From Gammaproteobacteria bacterium 28-57-27 (GTDB lineage Bacteria; Pseudomonadota; Gammaproteobacteria; Halothiobacillales; Halothiobacillaceae): a stretch of DNA of 64,000 nucleotides. Positions 55,768 to 63,675 of this stretch are shown in pieces. Made by a program: the position numbers and the translations under genes. The stretch lies in NCBI GenBank assembly GCA_002281735.1, contig NCGK01000005.1, forward strand, positions 1 to 64,000, given 5' to 3'. Every line of letters starts with the position of its first letter. Position 1 is the first letter of the stretch. The notes beneath the pieces are model-generated. The model was given only the letters and a program-made list of their open reading frames with translations, made no database searches and had not been told where the DNA came from.

Positions 55768-55811
55768 CCATTCGCTGCTGGCGCGATGCCCCTGACGGCA
55801 TCGCCTTATAC
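55762..55811 (+). other. degenerate attC-like site 3
   Basis: R'' box GCATAAC (55762-55768) is complementary to GTTATG at the cassette start (54618). A central hairpin GGCGCGATGCC/GGCATCGCC follows. The expected right-hand G of the R' box is C (CTTATAC), so the site looks decayed or cut. It may mark the end of the cassette run. Confidence 0.5.
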
Positions 55812-55917
55812 ACATTTCTGTAACCCTTTGATTTCATTGATAGGCCGTATACGACTGTTACGAGACCTTGCGAAGCCTTGGGGTCAGACTCGATTGAGGG
55901 AATTCCGCCCTGAAAAA

Positions 55918-56057
55918 TCACAAAACGGAACATCGGAAACAGCCCGCGTGGCGCAGTTTTTCCCCAGCAGGAACAAATGGATTAAGCGCCGCCACCCCAA
56001 GCGCATTGAAGTCCGCCACGTTTCTTGTGGCGAAGATGCGGCCACACATTTTTCTCG
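55918..56057 (-). pseudogene. vapC (PIN-domain toxin) 3' remnant
   Basis: Immediately downstream of the RHH gene, one minus-strand frame reads RIFATRNVADFNALGVAALNPF and ends at TGA 55920-55918. That is the conserved C-terminal strand-helix of VapC toxins (TRN..DF..LGV...NP). The catalytic N-terminal part is missing, so this is a truncated toxin gene beside its antitoxin. Confidence 0.7.
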
Positions 56058-56345
56058 TCACCGCATCCGCTTAACCATGTGGCGCTTTACCCGCTCGGGC
56101 TCGATCATGTCGGTACGCGCCTGCTTGGAAAGCAGCAACTGCTTCAAGGACGGGCGCATAAACTCAGCCAGCGGCTGGCTGGAACGCATCTCGCGCAAAG
56201 CCGACACGGCCAGCGCCGCGTCCTCAGCATCTTCCAAATAGCGCAGCAACGCCTCGCGCACCACGTCGCTTTTTTTCATGCTGTGTTCGGCGGCGTACAG
56301 CTCCACCCATTGCTCAAGCCCTGCATCAAGCCGCACGGTTAACAT
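56058..56345 (-). CDS. ribbon-helix-helix antitoxin-like protein
   Basis: 95 residues. MLTVRLDAGLEQWVELYAAE followed by MKKSDVVREALLRYLEDAED is a CopG/Arc-type RHH DNA-binding domain. It precedes the vapC remnant, so it is probably the antitoxin of a decayed pair. C-terminal half is basic and poorly conserved. Confidence 0.75.
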   Translation of the reverse strand: MLTVRLDAGLEQWVELYAAEHSMKKSDVVREALLRYLEDAEDAALAVSALREMRSSQPLAEFMRPSLKQLLLSKQARTDMIEPERVKRHMVKRMR

Positions 56346-56400
56346 CGTTGCACCCCATATGTTTCATTGTCATACGCGCGAGTTCCGCGCCCTAACGATG

Positions 56401-56432
56401 TCAAGCCGTCTCCGCCTGCTCGACCATCAACC
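56401..56432. repeat. 32-bp direct repeat, left copy
   Basis: TCAAGCCGTCTCCGCCTGCT... identical to 57006-57037 apart from one base. The two copies bracket the brnTA pair. On the minus strand both read LMVEQAETA followed by a stop. Confidence 0.9.
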
Positions 56433-56439
56433 ACGTCAC

Positions 56440-56700
56440 TCAACGGCTAACGTCATTCTCAATCAGCAGGCGGACATAGCGCGTATAGGGTATGCCTTTG
56501 GCGGCAGCTTTGCGCTTGACCGCATCCAGAAGATTCCTGGGCAGGCGCATATTCAAGGCGGCGGATTTCGCCTCAAACTCGAAGTTCATGGGCTTGAAAC
56601 CTGAAAGATCGAACTCGGAGAGGTCGGCCGTGGCAACGAACTCTTCCGCTGCGGCATCGCTAGGGATGGATGGCATGGGCTGTTGTGTGTGATTTTTCAT
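56440..56700 (-). CDS. brnA: BrnA-type antitoxin
   Basis: 86 residues. C-terminal RHH-like region AALNMRLPRNLLDAVKRKAAAKGIPYTRYVRLLIE and a flexible N-terminus. It overlaps the 3' end of brnT by 41 bp and follows it, the toxin-first order of BrnTA modules. Start ATG 56700. Confidence 0.85.
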   Translation of the reverse strand: MKNHTQQPMPSIPSDAAAEEFVATADLSEFDLSGFKPMNFEFEAKSAALNMRLPRNLLDAVKRKAAAKGIPYTRYVRLLIENDVSR

Positions 56701-56968
56701 AGTGGTCAATCTCTTTTTGGTGCATGTAGCGGGCACTGATGGGGCGGAGCAAGTTTTTGCCGTCGATGATGCGCAACATGAAGGCCATAAACACATAGCG
56801 CCCAGCTTCTGTTTTTCCAATGGCTCGCATGCGCGGTTCATCGGGGTGCGGATCCGGCATCACGGCAGGCTTGCCCATTAAAACCTGTTCGATTTCTTCG
56901 CGGGAAACGCCATGCTTGCCGCACTTCGGCCAGTTGCCATCATCCCAATCAAAGCCGGATATGTTCAT
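56660..56968 (-). CDS. brnT: BrnT family ribonuclease toxin
   Basis: 102 residues from ATG 56968. FDWDDGNWPKCGKHGVSREEIEQVL, then RMRAIGKTEAGRYVFMAFML and LLRPISARYMHQKEIDHYE. BrnT is a RelE-fold RNase that inhibits translation. The typical R-P-I-S-A-R-x-M motif is intact, so the toxin is probably functional. A short palindrome upstream (56979-56992) is a candidate operator. Confidence 0.88.
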   Translation of the reverse strand: MNISGFDWDDGNWPKCGKHGVSREEIEQVLMGKPAVMPDPHPDEPRMRAIGKTEAGRYVFMAFMLRIIDGKNLLRPISARYMHQKEIDHYEKSHTTAHAIHP

Positions 56969-56978
56969 GTCTTGAATA

Positions 56979-56992
56979 TACACTCTTGTGTA
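56979..56992 (-). promoter_or_regulatory. candidate brnTA operator
   Basis: TACAC-TCTT-GTGTA, a perfect 5-bp inverted repeat, lies 10 bp upstream of the brnT start. BrnA proteins autoregulate through such palindromes. Assignment by position only. Confidence 0.5.
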
Positions 56993-57005
56993 GACATATG
57001 CGGTA

Positions 57006-57037
57006 TCAAGCCGTCTCCGCCTGCTCCACCATCAACC
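57006..57037. repeat. 32-bp direct repeat, right copy
   Basis: One-mismatch copy of 56401-56432. The distance between copies is 605 bp and the interval contains only brnT, brnA and their control region. Confidence 0.9.
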
Positions 57038-57132
57038 GCAAGCGCCGGTTGCCGCTCACATCCAGCCGGTAGGCCACGCGCCAGTGCTCGCCCGATTCGG
57101 CAACTTGATACCCATGCGCACAAGGCAGAAGC
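57006..57132 (-). pseudogene. short gene remnant after hypE
   Basis: One minus-strand frame between the hypE stop and brnT reads YQVAESGEHWRVAYRLDVSG then NRRLRLMVEQAETA and a stop. It has coding-like composition but no start of its own. The last codons are the right copy of the 32-bp repeat that recurs at 56401. I do not recognise the parent protein; it may be the 3' end of a gene displaced by insertions. Confidence 0.4.
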
Positions 57133-58134
57133 TCAACAAATCCTCGGCAGCGGGTCATCTTCCAGTTCTTGCACCATGCGCTCACCCAACTCCGTTGCCA
57201 GCACCAGTCCGTGCGGCGCGGAAACCACGCACCCAATGCGCGCGGCCTCTTGCCCCTCCGCCAGCCCGCGCCATGCCTCCAGCACGGCATCCGCCTGGGC
57301 GTGATCGACCACCGCGACCACGCGCCCCTCACAAGCGAGGAACAGCGGGTCGAAGCCTAGCAATTCGCACACCCCGGCCACGGCCTGGCGCACGGGGATC
57401 GCCGATTCGCTCAGGCGCACCCCTAATCCGGTCGCGGCGGCGATTTCGTGCATCACCGTCGCCAAGCCACCGCGCGTGGGGTCGCGCATGAAGCGCAGGC
57501 CATCGAAGCGCATGGCCGCCTCCGCCAGCGGCAGCACGCTCGCCGAGTCCGAGCGCAGCCCCCCGCGCAGGCCGAATTGCTCGCGCGCCAGCATCACCGC
57601 CGCGCCATGATCGCCCACCGCGCCGCTGACCAGTACGGCGTCGCCGGGGCGGATGGCGGCCATGCCAAGCGCCGGGCCCGGCCATGCCTCGCCGATAGCG
57701 CTGAGCGTCAGGTAGATGCCGCCACCCTCGCCCCGCCGCACCACCTTGGTGTCCCCGGCCACCACGCGCACCCCGCAGGCTCGCGCGGCTGCCGCCAGAT
57801 CCATGACGATGCGCTCCAGCAACGCCAGCTCCAGACCTTCTTCCAGCAGCACTGCCACGCTCAGGTAGCGCGCCCGCGCCCCGCTGACGGCAAGATCGTT
57901 GACCACCCCATGCACCGCCAGACTGCCGATACTGCCCCCCGGAAACTCCAGCGGCTGCACGGTAAAACCGTCGGTGGTAAACATCAGCCGTCCGCTGGGC
58001 CAGGCCAGTTCGGCGGCATCGCGCTCGGTGTCCAGCGCGGGATTGCCGAGATGGCGCGCGAAGATGCCCTCGATCAGCTCACGCATCAGCCGCCCGCCGT
58101 TGCCATGCGCCAAGGTGATACGTTCTGAACTCAT
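57133..58134 (-). CDS. hypE: hydrogenase maturation protein HypE
   Basis: 333 residues, PurM-like ATP-dependent dehydratase that turns the carbamoyl group on its C-terminal cysteine into a thiocyanate for the [NiFe] cyanide ligands. LAHGNGGRLMRELI at the N-terminus, VVAGDTKVVRRGEGGGIYL, RDPTRGGLATVMHEI and the required C-terminal PRIC are all present. Its ATG overlaps the hypF stop. Last gene of the hyp operon. Confidence 0.97.
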   Translation of the reverse strand: MSSERITLAHGNGGRLMRELIEGIFARHLGNPALDTERDAAELAWPSGRLMFTTDGFTVQPLEFPGGSIGSLAVHGVVNDLAVSGARARYLSVAVLLEEGLELALLERIVMDLAAAARACGVRVVAGDTKVVRRGEGGGIYLTLSAIGEAWPGPALGMAAIRPGDAVLVSGAVGDHGAAVMLAREQFGLRGGLRSDSASVLPLAEAAMRFDGLRFMRDPTRGGLATVMHEIAAATGLGVRLSESAIPVRQAVAGVCELLGFDPLFLACEGRVVAVVDHAQADAVLEAWRGLAEGQEAARIGCVVSAPHGLVLATELGERMVQELEDDPLPRIC

Positions 58135-60524
58135 ACGGAACACTCCATGAAATGCGCTTCGACCAGTTGACCGAAGGCCAGCCCCGCATCATTGACCGGC
58201 ACGCGCGCGGGGGAAAAAACCTGTAGCCCGACCCGCGCCGCCTCGGCATGGATCGTCTCGACCAGCAGGCGATTTTGCATCACACCGCCGCTCAGACCGA
58301 CCCGCGCCACGCCCAGCTCGCGCGCCAAGCATACCGCCGCGCGCGCCAAGCTGGCATGGAAACAGGCCGCGCGTTCGGCCAGTGGACACCGAACGTCTAA
58401 CAACACATCGAGCAAGGGCATCCAATCGAGCCGCAAGATGTCCTCCTGCCGCCACGCCAGTTCCAGCGGATGCACGTCTGCCCCATGCCCGGCGGCGACA
58501 GTTTCCAGACGCATGGCCGCCTCGCCCTCGTAACTGGCGCTATAACTATTGATTCGTCCAGCTTTATCCGCGATTGTAGGTCGGCATTCATGCCGACATG
58601 TCGGGCTAAAGCCCGACCTACATTCAAGACTAATTTGCGCCGGAGCTATAGCGCCATAACTAGCTCTGGGGCACAGACCAAGCAAGGCGGCGGCGGCATC
58701 GAACAGCCGCCCCATGGAACTGGTCAACGGAGCATTCAGCCCCCGAGCCCAAGCGGCATGCAGCAACTCGGTATCCATGCCCTCCGGCGCGCCGCCCCAG
58801 TCGCGCCCAGCTTCCCAGCACAGCCCGCACGCGCAACGCCAGGCCTCGCGCGCGGCGCGTTCGCCGCCCGGCAGACGGAACGGACGCAGACTGGCGACCC
58901 TGCGCCACTGCCCGGGATGTCCAAGCAGGGCTTCACCGCCCCACAGACCGCCATCCGCGCCGTAGCCAAGACCATCCCAGACAAGCACGAGCATGTCCTC
59001 CGGCGGCTTGCCATGCGCCATCCACGCCTCGGCGTACAGGGCGGAGGCGTGCGCCGCGTGATGCTGAACGGCGCGTTGCGGCAAGGCTTGGGCACGCGCC
59101 CAGCGGGTCGATACATACCCCGGATGGGCATCGTGGGCGATGCTCTCCGCCCGGCGCTCATAGCGCGCCTGCATGTTGACTACGCTGCTCTCGAAGCGCG
59201 CCAGCCCGCTAGTGCTATCCAGCTCGCCGACATGTGGCGAGAGCACGGCGCGCCGCCCCCAGCCCAACGCCACGGCGTTCTTCATCTGTCCGCCCGCCGC
59301 CAGCCAGACACGCTCGAACGCGAACGGCAGTTCGAGCTCCAGCGGCGCATCACCGCGCCCCAGCCGCAGTGGACGGACGCTGCCGCCAATGATCCGCAGC
59401 AGCGGGTCGTCCATCGGCCACAAAATGGGACGATCATGATGCAGGAAGGCATCGGCAATCCCCGTCAGCCGCCGCTCCGCCTCCTCCGGCGCACTGGCCA
59501 GCGGCTCGCCGGAACGATTGCCGGAGGTGGCGACCACGGCACCGCCGAAATCCGCCAGCAACAGATGATGCAGCGGGCTGGAGGGCAGCATGACGCCGAT
59601 CTCGGCCAGCCCGGGCGCAATGAGCTCGGGCAAGCTGCGCGCCAAGCCGGCTGGGCGCAGCAGCACGATGGGTCGCGCGGACGAAGCCAACGCCCCGGCC
59701 GCGTTCGCATCCAGCACAAAATCGCGCCGCACAGCCTCCAATCCATCCGAACCGCCCCACGGAAACATCACGGCCAGCGGCTTGCTCGGGCGGTGCTTGC
59801 GCTCACGCAGGCGGCGAACGCCCGCCTCGTTGCGCGCATCACACAGCAATTGATAGCCGCTCACACCCTTGAGCGCGAGAATACCGCCCTCGCGCAGCAC
59901 CTGCACGGCGGCGGCCAGACAGGCCGAATCGCCGTCGAGCCGCCCGCCATCCCGCAGCAACCACAGACGCGGCCCGCACGCCGGACAGGCAATGGATTCG
60001 GCATGAAAACGCCGATCCGACGGGTCGTGATACTCGCCCAGGCAGGCGGGACACGGCGCGAACCCGGCCATGCCCGAATGCGCACGCTCCCAGGGCAGGG
60101 AGGCCAGCAGGCTGACGCGCGGCCCGCACACGGCGCAGGTGATAAAGGGATAGCGATAACGCCGATCAGCCTGATCGCTCAACTCAGCCAGACAGTCCGG
60201 GCAGGGTGCGCAATCCGGCGGCAGATACCGCTCGCCGTCCTCGCCCGGCTGGGCGGGAAGGATGCCGAAACCCCGCCGTCCGCGCACTTCCACCGGCTCA
60301 TGGCGCAGAGCGAGAATAATCGACCCCTCGGGCGGCGATTGCATCAGCCTGCACAGGAAAACGGCGACATCTTGCGCTGAACCCTCGACCACGCCCTCCA
60401 CCCGCCCGCCGCGATTGACCACCTCCCCCGCCAGCCCCTGCTCATGCGCCAGCCGCGCCAGAAAGGGACGAAACCCCACCCCCTGCACCCGCCCGTCAAT
60501 GTGAAAACGCCTGGCCTCGATCAT
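58131..60524 (-). CDS. hypF: carbamoyltransferase HypF with an in-frame element insertion
   Basis: 797 residues; 755 without the inserted element, the normal HypF length. Order: acylphosphatase domain (FHIDGRVQGVGFRPFLARLA), two zinc fingers (CAPCPDCLAEL...CAVCGP and CPACLGEY...CPACGPR), YrdC-like domain (GGILALKGVSGYQLLCDA), Kae1-like domain (VQHHAAHASALYAEAW, GLSGGVMQNRLL). It makes the carbamoyl adenylate passed to HypE. The expected RASYEGEAAMRLE is split by 42 extra residues encoded by a REPIN-bearing element. Starts inside the hypD stop. Confidence 0.95.
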   Translation of the reverse strand: MIEARRFHIDGRVQGVGFRPFLARLAHEQGLAGEVVNRGGRVEGVVEGSAQDVAVFLCRLMQSPPEGSIILALRHEPVEVRGRRGFGILPAQPGEDGERYLPPDCAPCPDCLAELSDQADRRYRYPFITCAVCGPRVSLLASLPWERAHSGMAGFAPCPACLGEYHDPSDRRFHAESIACPACGPRLWLLRDGGRLDGDSACLAAAVQVLREGGILALKGVSGYQLLCDARNEAGVRRLRERKHRPSKPLAVMFPWGGSDGLEAVRRDFVLDANAAGALASSARPIVLLRPAGLARSLPELIAPGLAEIGVMLPSSPLHHLLLADFGGAVVATSGNRSGEPLASAPEEAERRLTGIADAFLHHDRPILWPMDDPLLRIIGGSVRPLRLGRGDAPLELELPFAFERVWLAAGGQMKNAVALGWGRRAVLSPHVGELDSTSGLARFESSVVNMQARYERRAESIAHDAHPGYVSTRWARAQALPQRAVQHHAAHASALYAEAWMAHGKPPEDMLVLVWDGLGYGADGGLWGGEALLGHPGQWRRVASLRPFRLPGGERAAREAWRCACGLCWEAGRDWGGAPEGMDTELLHAAWARGLNAPLTSSMGRLFDAAAALLGLCPRASYGAIAPAQISLECRSGFSPTCRHECRPTIADKAGRINSYSASYEGEAAMRLETVAAGHGADVHPLELAWRQEDILRLDWMPLLDVLLDVRCPLAERAACFHASLARAAVCLARELGVARVGLSGGVMQNRLLVETIHAEAARVGLQVFSPARVPVNDAGLAFGQLVEAHFMECSV
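58531..58660. mobile_element. 122-bp element with TAAC target duplication inside hypF
   Basis: TAAC (58531-58534), then TGGCGCTATA (58535-58544), ending TATAGCGCCA (58647-58656) and a second TAAC (58657-58660). The interior holds a GTAG-footed REPIN: GTAGGTCGGCAT...ATGCCGAC, then TCGGGCT...AGCCCGACCTAC. Element plus one TAAC is 126 bp, exactly 42 codons, and the frame is open throughout. Confidence 0.85.
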
Positions 60525-61615
60525 GCCGCGCGCCGCACGCCCCCGCTCCAGGCAATGTGGCAAGCCCCCTCGTCCGACACCATGCACGGGCCGACCGGCG
60601 TGCGCGGGGTGCAGGCCGTGCCGTACAGCGGGCAATCCAGCGGGCGGACACGACCGAGCACCACCTCGGCGCAGGCGCAACCGGGCGGCATCTCGCCCGC
60701 CCGGCGGCGGACGGCCTCGGACATGGGGTAACGATGGCGCGCATCCAGACCGACCCATGCTTCCGGCAGGGCAAAACCGGATGCCGGAATCACGCCGATG
60801 CCACGCCAATTCGCATCCTCGGTGAGCAGCACCTCATCCAGCAGGCGGCGGGCGATCGGGTTGCCCTGCGGCCGCACCACCTCGGGGTAGCTGTTTTCCA
60901 GCGCGCAACGCGCCTCGACAATCTGCGTCAGCACCGCGTGCAAGGCCGCCAGAATCCCCTCGGCGCTAAAGCCCGCCACCGCGACCGGCAACGCATGTTT
61001 TTCCGCCACAAAGCGCCACTCCTCCGCGCCCATCACCGCCGCCACATGCCCCGGCGCGATCAACGCATCGAAGCCCGGCTTGCCCGAGTCGAGCAGCATG
61101 GCGACTGCGGGCCAGGTGCGGCGCGCGGCGAGCAAAATGGAAAGATTAGCGGGCAGCTGCCCCGAAGCCAGCATGGCCGCGACCGGCGCGGTGGTGGTCT
61201 CGAACCCGGCGGCAAGAAAAACCACCTGCCGCCCCGGATTCATGCGGGCGATCTCGACCACCTCCCGAGGTGTGGCGATGGCGCGGATATCCGCCCCGGC
61301 CGCGCTCGCCTCGACCAGCGAGCGTGGCTCGCCCTTCGGCACGTTGACCGGCACCCGCAGCAAATCACCAAAGGCCGCCAGGATAACGCCTGCGTCCAGC
61401 GCCAGGCGGATGGCATGGTGGATATCCTCCTCCGGGCAGACGCAAACCGGACAGCCAGGCCCCGCGATCAGCTCGATACCCTCGGGAAGTGCCGTGCGCA
61501 GACCGCTCAGGGTGATGGTGCGCTCATGGCCGCCACAGACGTTCATCACCCGTACCGGAGCGGGCAGCGTCAGGGCGCGGATGCGCTCCAGCCAGTGGGA
61601 TGCCGTCGGTTTCAT
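60521..61615 (-). CDS. hypD: hydrogenase maturation protein HypD
   Basis: 364 residues from ATG 61615 (an ATG at 61651 would add 12 low-complexity residues). Iron-sulfur scaffold that, with HypC, carries Fe(CN)2CO. VMNVCGGHERT, GPGCPVCVCPEEDIHHAI, AAGFETTTAP and the cysteine-rich C-terminus PPGCACAEVVLGR...DCPLYGTACTP are the family signatures. Overlaps hypF by four bases. Confidence 0.96.
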   Translation of the reverse strand: MKPTASHWLERIRALTLPAPVRVMNVCGGHERTITLSGLRTALPEGIELIAGPGCPVCVCPEEDIHHAIRLALDAGVILAAFGDLLRVPVNVPKGEPRSLVEASAAGADIRAIATPREVVEIARMNPGRQVVFLAAGFETTTAPVAAMLASGQLPANLSILLAARRTWPAVAMLLDSGKPGFDALIAPGHVAAVMGAEEWRFVAEKHALPVAVAGFSAEGILAALHAVLTQIVEARCALENSYPEVVRPQGNPIARRLLDEVLLTEDANWRGIGVIPASGFALPEAWVGLDARHRYPMSEAVRRRAGEMPPGCACAEVVLGRVRPLDCPLYGTACTPRTPVGPCMVSDEGACHIAWSGGVRRAA

Positions 61616-61659
61616 GCTATGACTCACACTCTGGCTCACGCCCTGACTCATGTCCTGGC

Positions 61660-62424
61660 TCACACTCTGAGCACGCCGAAATAAGGACGCGCAGCGACGA
61701 AGCGCGGGCGGCGCAGCGCGACGGACTCGGCACGCACCCAGTCCAGCCAACCCGCCATACCCTGCCCTTTTTTCGCCGACAGCGTCAGCAAAGACGCCTC
61801 GGTCGCCAGCCCGCGCAGGGCTGCCTCCGCACGCACGGGGTCAAAATCATCCATCACAGGCAGCAGATCAGCCTTGGTCAGCAGCACCAGATCGGCGGCG
61901 CGGAACATCACCGGATACTTGGCGGGCTTGTCGTCGCCCTCGGCCACCGACAGCAGCACCACGTTGCGCTGTTGACCCAGGTCGAAGCTGGCGGGGCAGA
62001 CGAGGTTGCCGACGTTCTCGATAAACAGGATGTCGATGGCGGACAGATCCAAGTCATGCAGGGCATCATGCACCAGATGCGCATCAAGGTGGCAGGCCTG
62101 GCCGGTGCCGATCTGCACGGCGGGCACGCCATGCGCGGCAATGCGGCGGGCATCGTTGTCGGTGGCAAGATCGCCCACCAGCACGGCGCAGCGCAACTCA
62201 CCCTTCAACGCCTCAACAGTAGCCTCCAGCAGCAGGGTCTTGCCCGCACCGGGCGAGGACATCAGATTCAGCGCCAGCACGCCGTGGCGTTCGAAATGCT
62301 CGCGGTTGTGCGCCGCCATGCGGTCGTTCTCGAACATCAGGTTTTCCAGCACGGGCACCGCGTGGCTCACCGCCCTGGTGTTCTGGTTGCCGGGGGTGAT
62401 TGAACAGCCGCACGTTTCACACAT
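61660..62424 (-). CDS. hypB: hydrogenase nickel incorporation GTPase HypB
   Basis: 254 residues from ATG 62424. The N-terminal metal site MCETCGCSI is intact. P-loop MSSPGAGKTLLLE, switch FIENVGNLVCPASFDLG and the LTKADLLPVM specificity loop follow. There is no long histidine-rich nickel-storage stretch, so nickel storage would depend on other proteins. Overlaps hypA by eight bases. Confidence 0.97.
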   Translation of the reverse strand: MCETCGCSITPGNQNTRAVSHAVPVLENLMFENDRMAAHNREHFERHGVLALNLMSSPGAGKTLLLEATVEALKGELRCAVLVGDLATDNDARRIAAHGVPAVQIGTGQACHLDAHLVHDALHDLDLSAIDILFIENVGNLVCPASFDLGQQRNVVLLSVAEGDDKPAKYPVMFRAADLVLLTKADLLPVMDDFDPVRAEAALRGLATEASLLTLSAKKGQGMAGWLDWVRAESVALRRPRFVAARPYFGVLRV

Positions 62425-62785
62425 CGTTTGCTTTCTCCAGATCAAGACTTACCAGCAACAACTCATCGCCCGCCACCAGGTGGGTATGCGCACTGGCGCA
62501 CACCGGGCAAACCAAATGGTTCGCCGCCACCGCAGACTCGGCGCCGCAATCGTCGCAACGCACGCGCACCGGCACAACTTCAATCGACAGAACCGCCCCC
62601 TGCGCCAGGCTGCCCCGAGCAACCTCCGGAAAGGCGCGCGCCAGCAGATCGGGTTCGATGCCGGAGAGCGCGCCGATACGCAGGTTCACCCTCCGCACCA
62701 CGCCGCTTGCCGCGTCCACGCCATGCGTGCGCGCCACGCGCTCCACCTGACGCAGCAAGGCGCGCGCCACCGACAGCTCATGCAT
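62417..62785 (-). CDS. hypA: hydrogenase nickel chaperone HypA
   Basis: 122 residues beginning MHELSVARALL; the Met-His-Glu start is the nickel site, which fixes the start at 62785. Zinc site: RCDDCGAES and VCPVCAS. Delivers nickel to the hydrogenase large subunit with HypB. Confidence 0.97.
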   Translation of the reverse strand: MHELSVARALLRQVERVARTHGVDAASGVVRRVNLRIGALSGIEPDLLARAFPEVARGSLAQGAVLSIEVVPVRVRCDDCGAESAVAANHLVCPVCASAHTHLVAGDELLLVSLDLEKANDV

Positions 62786-63017
62786 CGCCATTCGTCATGT
62801 CACGCCCCATGGCCTGCCAAAGCGCCCAGGACTCGCCGGCCTGCACTGCGTCCACCTTCTGGATGGCATAACCGACATGAACCAAGACGAAATCACCTTC
62901 GGCCAGCGGCTGATCCGCAAGCAGAAACAGACTCACGTCGCGCTCGATGCCCTTGGCGCGACACACGGCCTGCTCGCCGTCGAGGCGAACAATTTTCATC
63001 GGGATGGCAAGACACAT
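62778..63017 (-). CDS. hypC: hydrogenase assembly chaperone HypC
   Basis: 79 residues from ATG 63017 so that the essential N-terminal Met-Cys is kept (MCLAIPMKIVRLDG). FVLVHVGYAIQKVD is the second family motif. Binds HypD and transfers the Fe(CN)2CO unit to the large subunit. First gene of hypCABDFE, with overlaps throughout, and divergent from hupE. Confidence 0.96.
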   Translation of the reverse strand: MCLAIPMKIVRLDGEQAVCRAKGIERDVSLFLLADQPLAEGDFVLVHVGYAIQKVDAVQAGESWALWQAMGRDMTNGDA

Positions 63018-63096
63018 AACGTTATGCTTCATTCGTGGCTAGACTAGGACTGAATCTACACCATCCTCACCCATTCGATGAATATCAGGAGTCCCC

Positions 63097-63675
63097 ATGC
63101 GCCACATTCTTCCTTGGCTTCTAGTCCTCGCCTCCCCCGTCGCCTTCGCCCACGGCGACCACCAGGGACACGGCGAGCTGCTTGACGGCCTGTTGCACCC
63201 GCTGCTTGGCCTTGACCACCTGCTCGTTGCCTTGGCTATCGGCCTATGGGTGGGGCGGCTCGCGGGCGACACACGCCCGCTCCGCGCCCCCTATCTTCTC
63301 GTTCTGGCACTCACTTTGACCATGCTGCTGGCCGCTTGGCTAGGAAACAGCATCCAGCTATCCGACGGGCTAAGCGCCCTGATCGAACCCGGTATCGCCG
63401 TATCACTGCTGGCTCTGGGTCTGCTGCTCGCCCGCCCCGCCGCCATGCCCCCGCTCATCGTGTTCGCCCTGCTACCTGTTCTGGTCGTCGCGCATGGTCT
63501 GGCTCATGGTACGGAGGGGTCGGTTGCGGCGGGCATGGCCTACCTCGCCGGGCTGGGCATCGTCACGTTCGGCCTGCATGCCCTGGGTCTGTGGCTGGCA
63601 CCGCGCATGACACCGCTCCTCAACGGCGGTCTCAGCCTGCTGATGCTGGGCAGCGGCGCGTGGGCATTGCTCTAA
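63097..63675 (+). CDS. hupE: HupE/UreJ family nickel transporter
   Basis: 192 residues. Signal sequence ending AFAHGDHQGHGE (a His-rich metal motif at the mature N-terminus), then six membrane helices with HPLLGLDHLLVALAIGLW and VAHGLAHGTEG. HupE takes up nickel for [NiFe]-hydrogenase or urease. Its position by hyp genes favours the hydrogenase role. The 3' end overlaps the convergent protease gene by 44 bp. Confidence 0.94.
   Translation: MRHILPWLLVLASPVAFAHGDHQGHGELLDGLLHPLLGLDHLLVALAIGLWVGRLAGDTRPLRAPYLLVLALTLTMLLAAWLGNSIQLSDGLSALIEPGIAVSLLALGLLLARPAAMPPLIVFALLPVLVVAHGLAHGTEGSVAAGMAYLAGLGIVTFGLHALGLWLAPRMTPLLNGGLSLLMLGSGAWALL

Noticed and set aside
58470-60380. 636-codon frame antisense to hypF
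   Set aside because: HypF has all its motifs on the other strand; the antisense product is Arg/Pro/Gln-rich with no recognisable domain.
61620-61680. short imperfect repeats (CTGGCTCACACTCTG) between hypB and hypD
   Set aside because: Only two or three degenerate units; they matter mainly for the uncertain HypD start.
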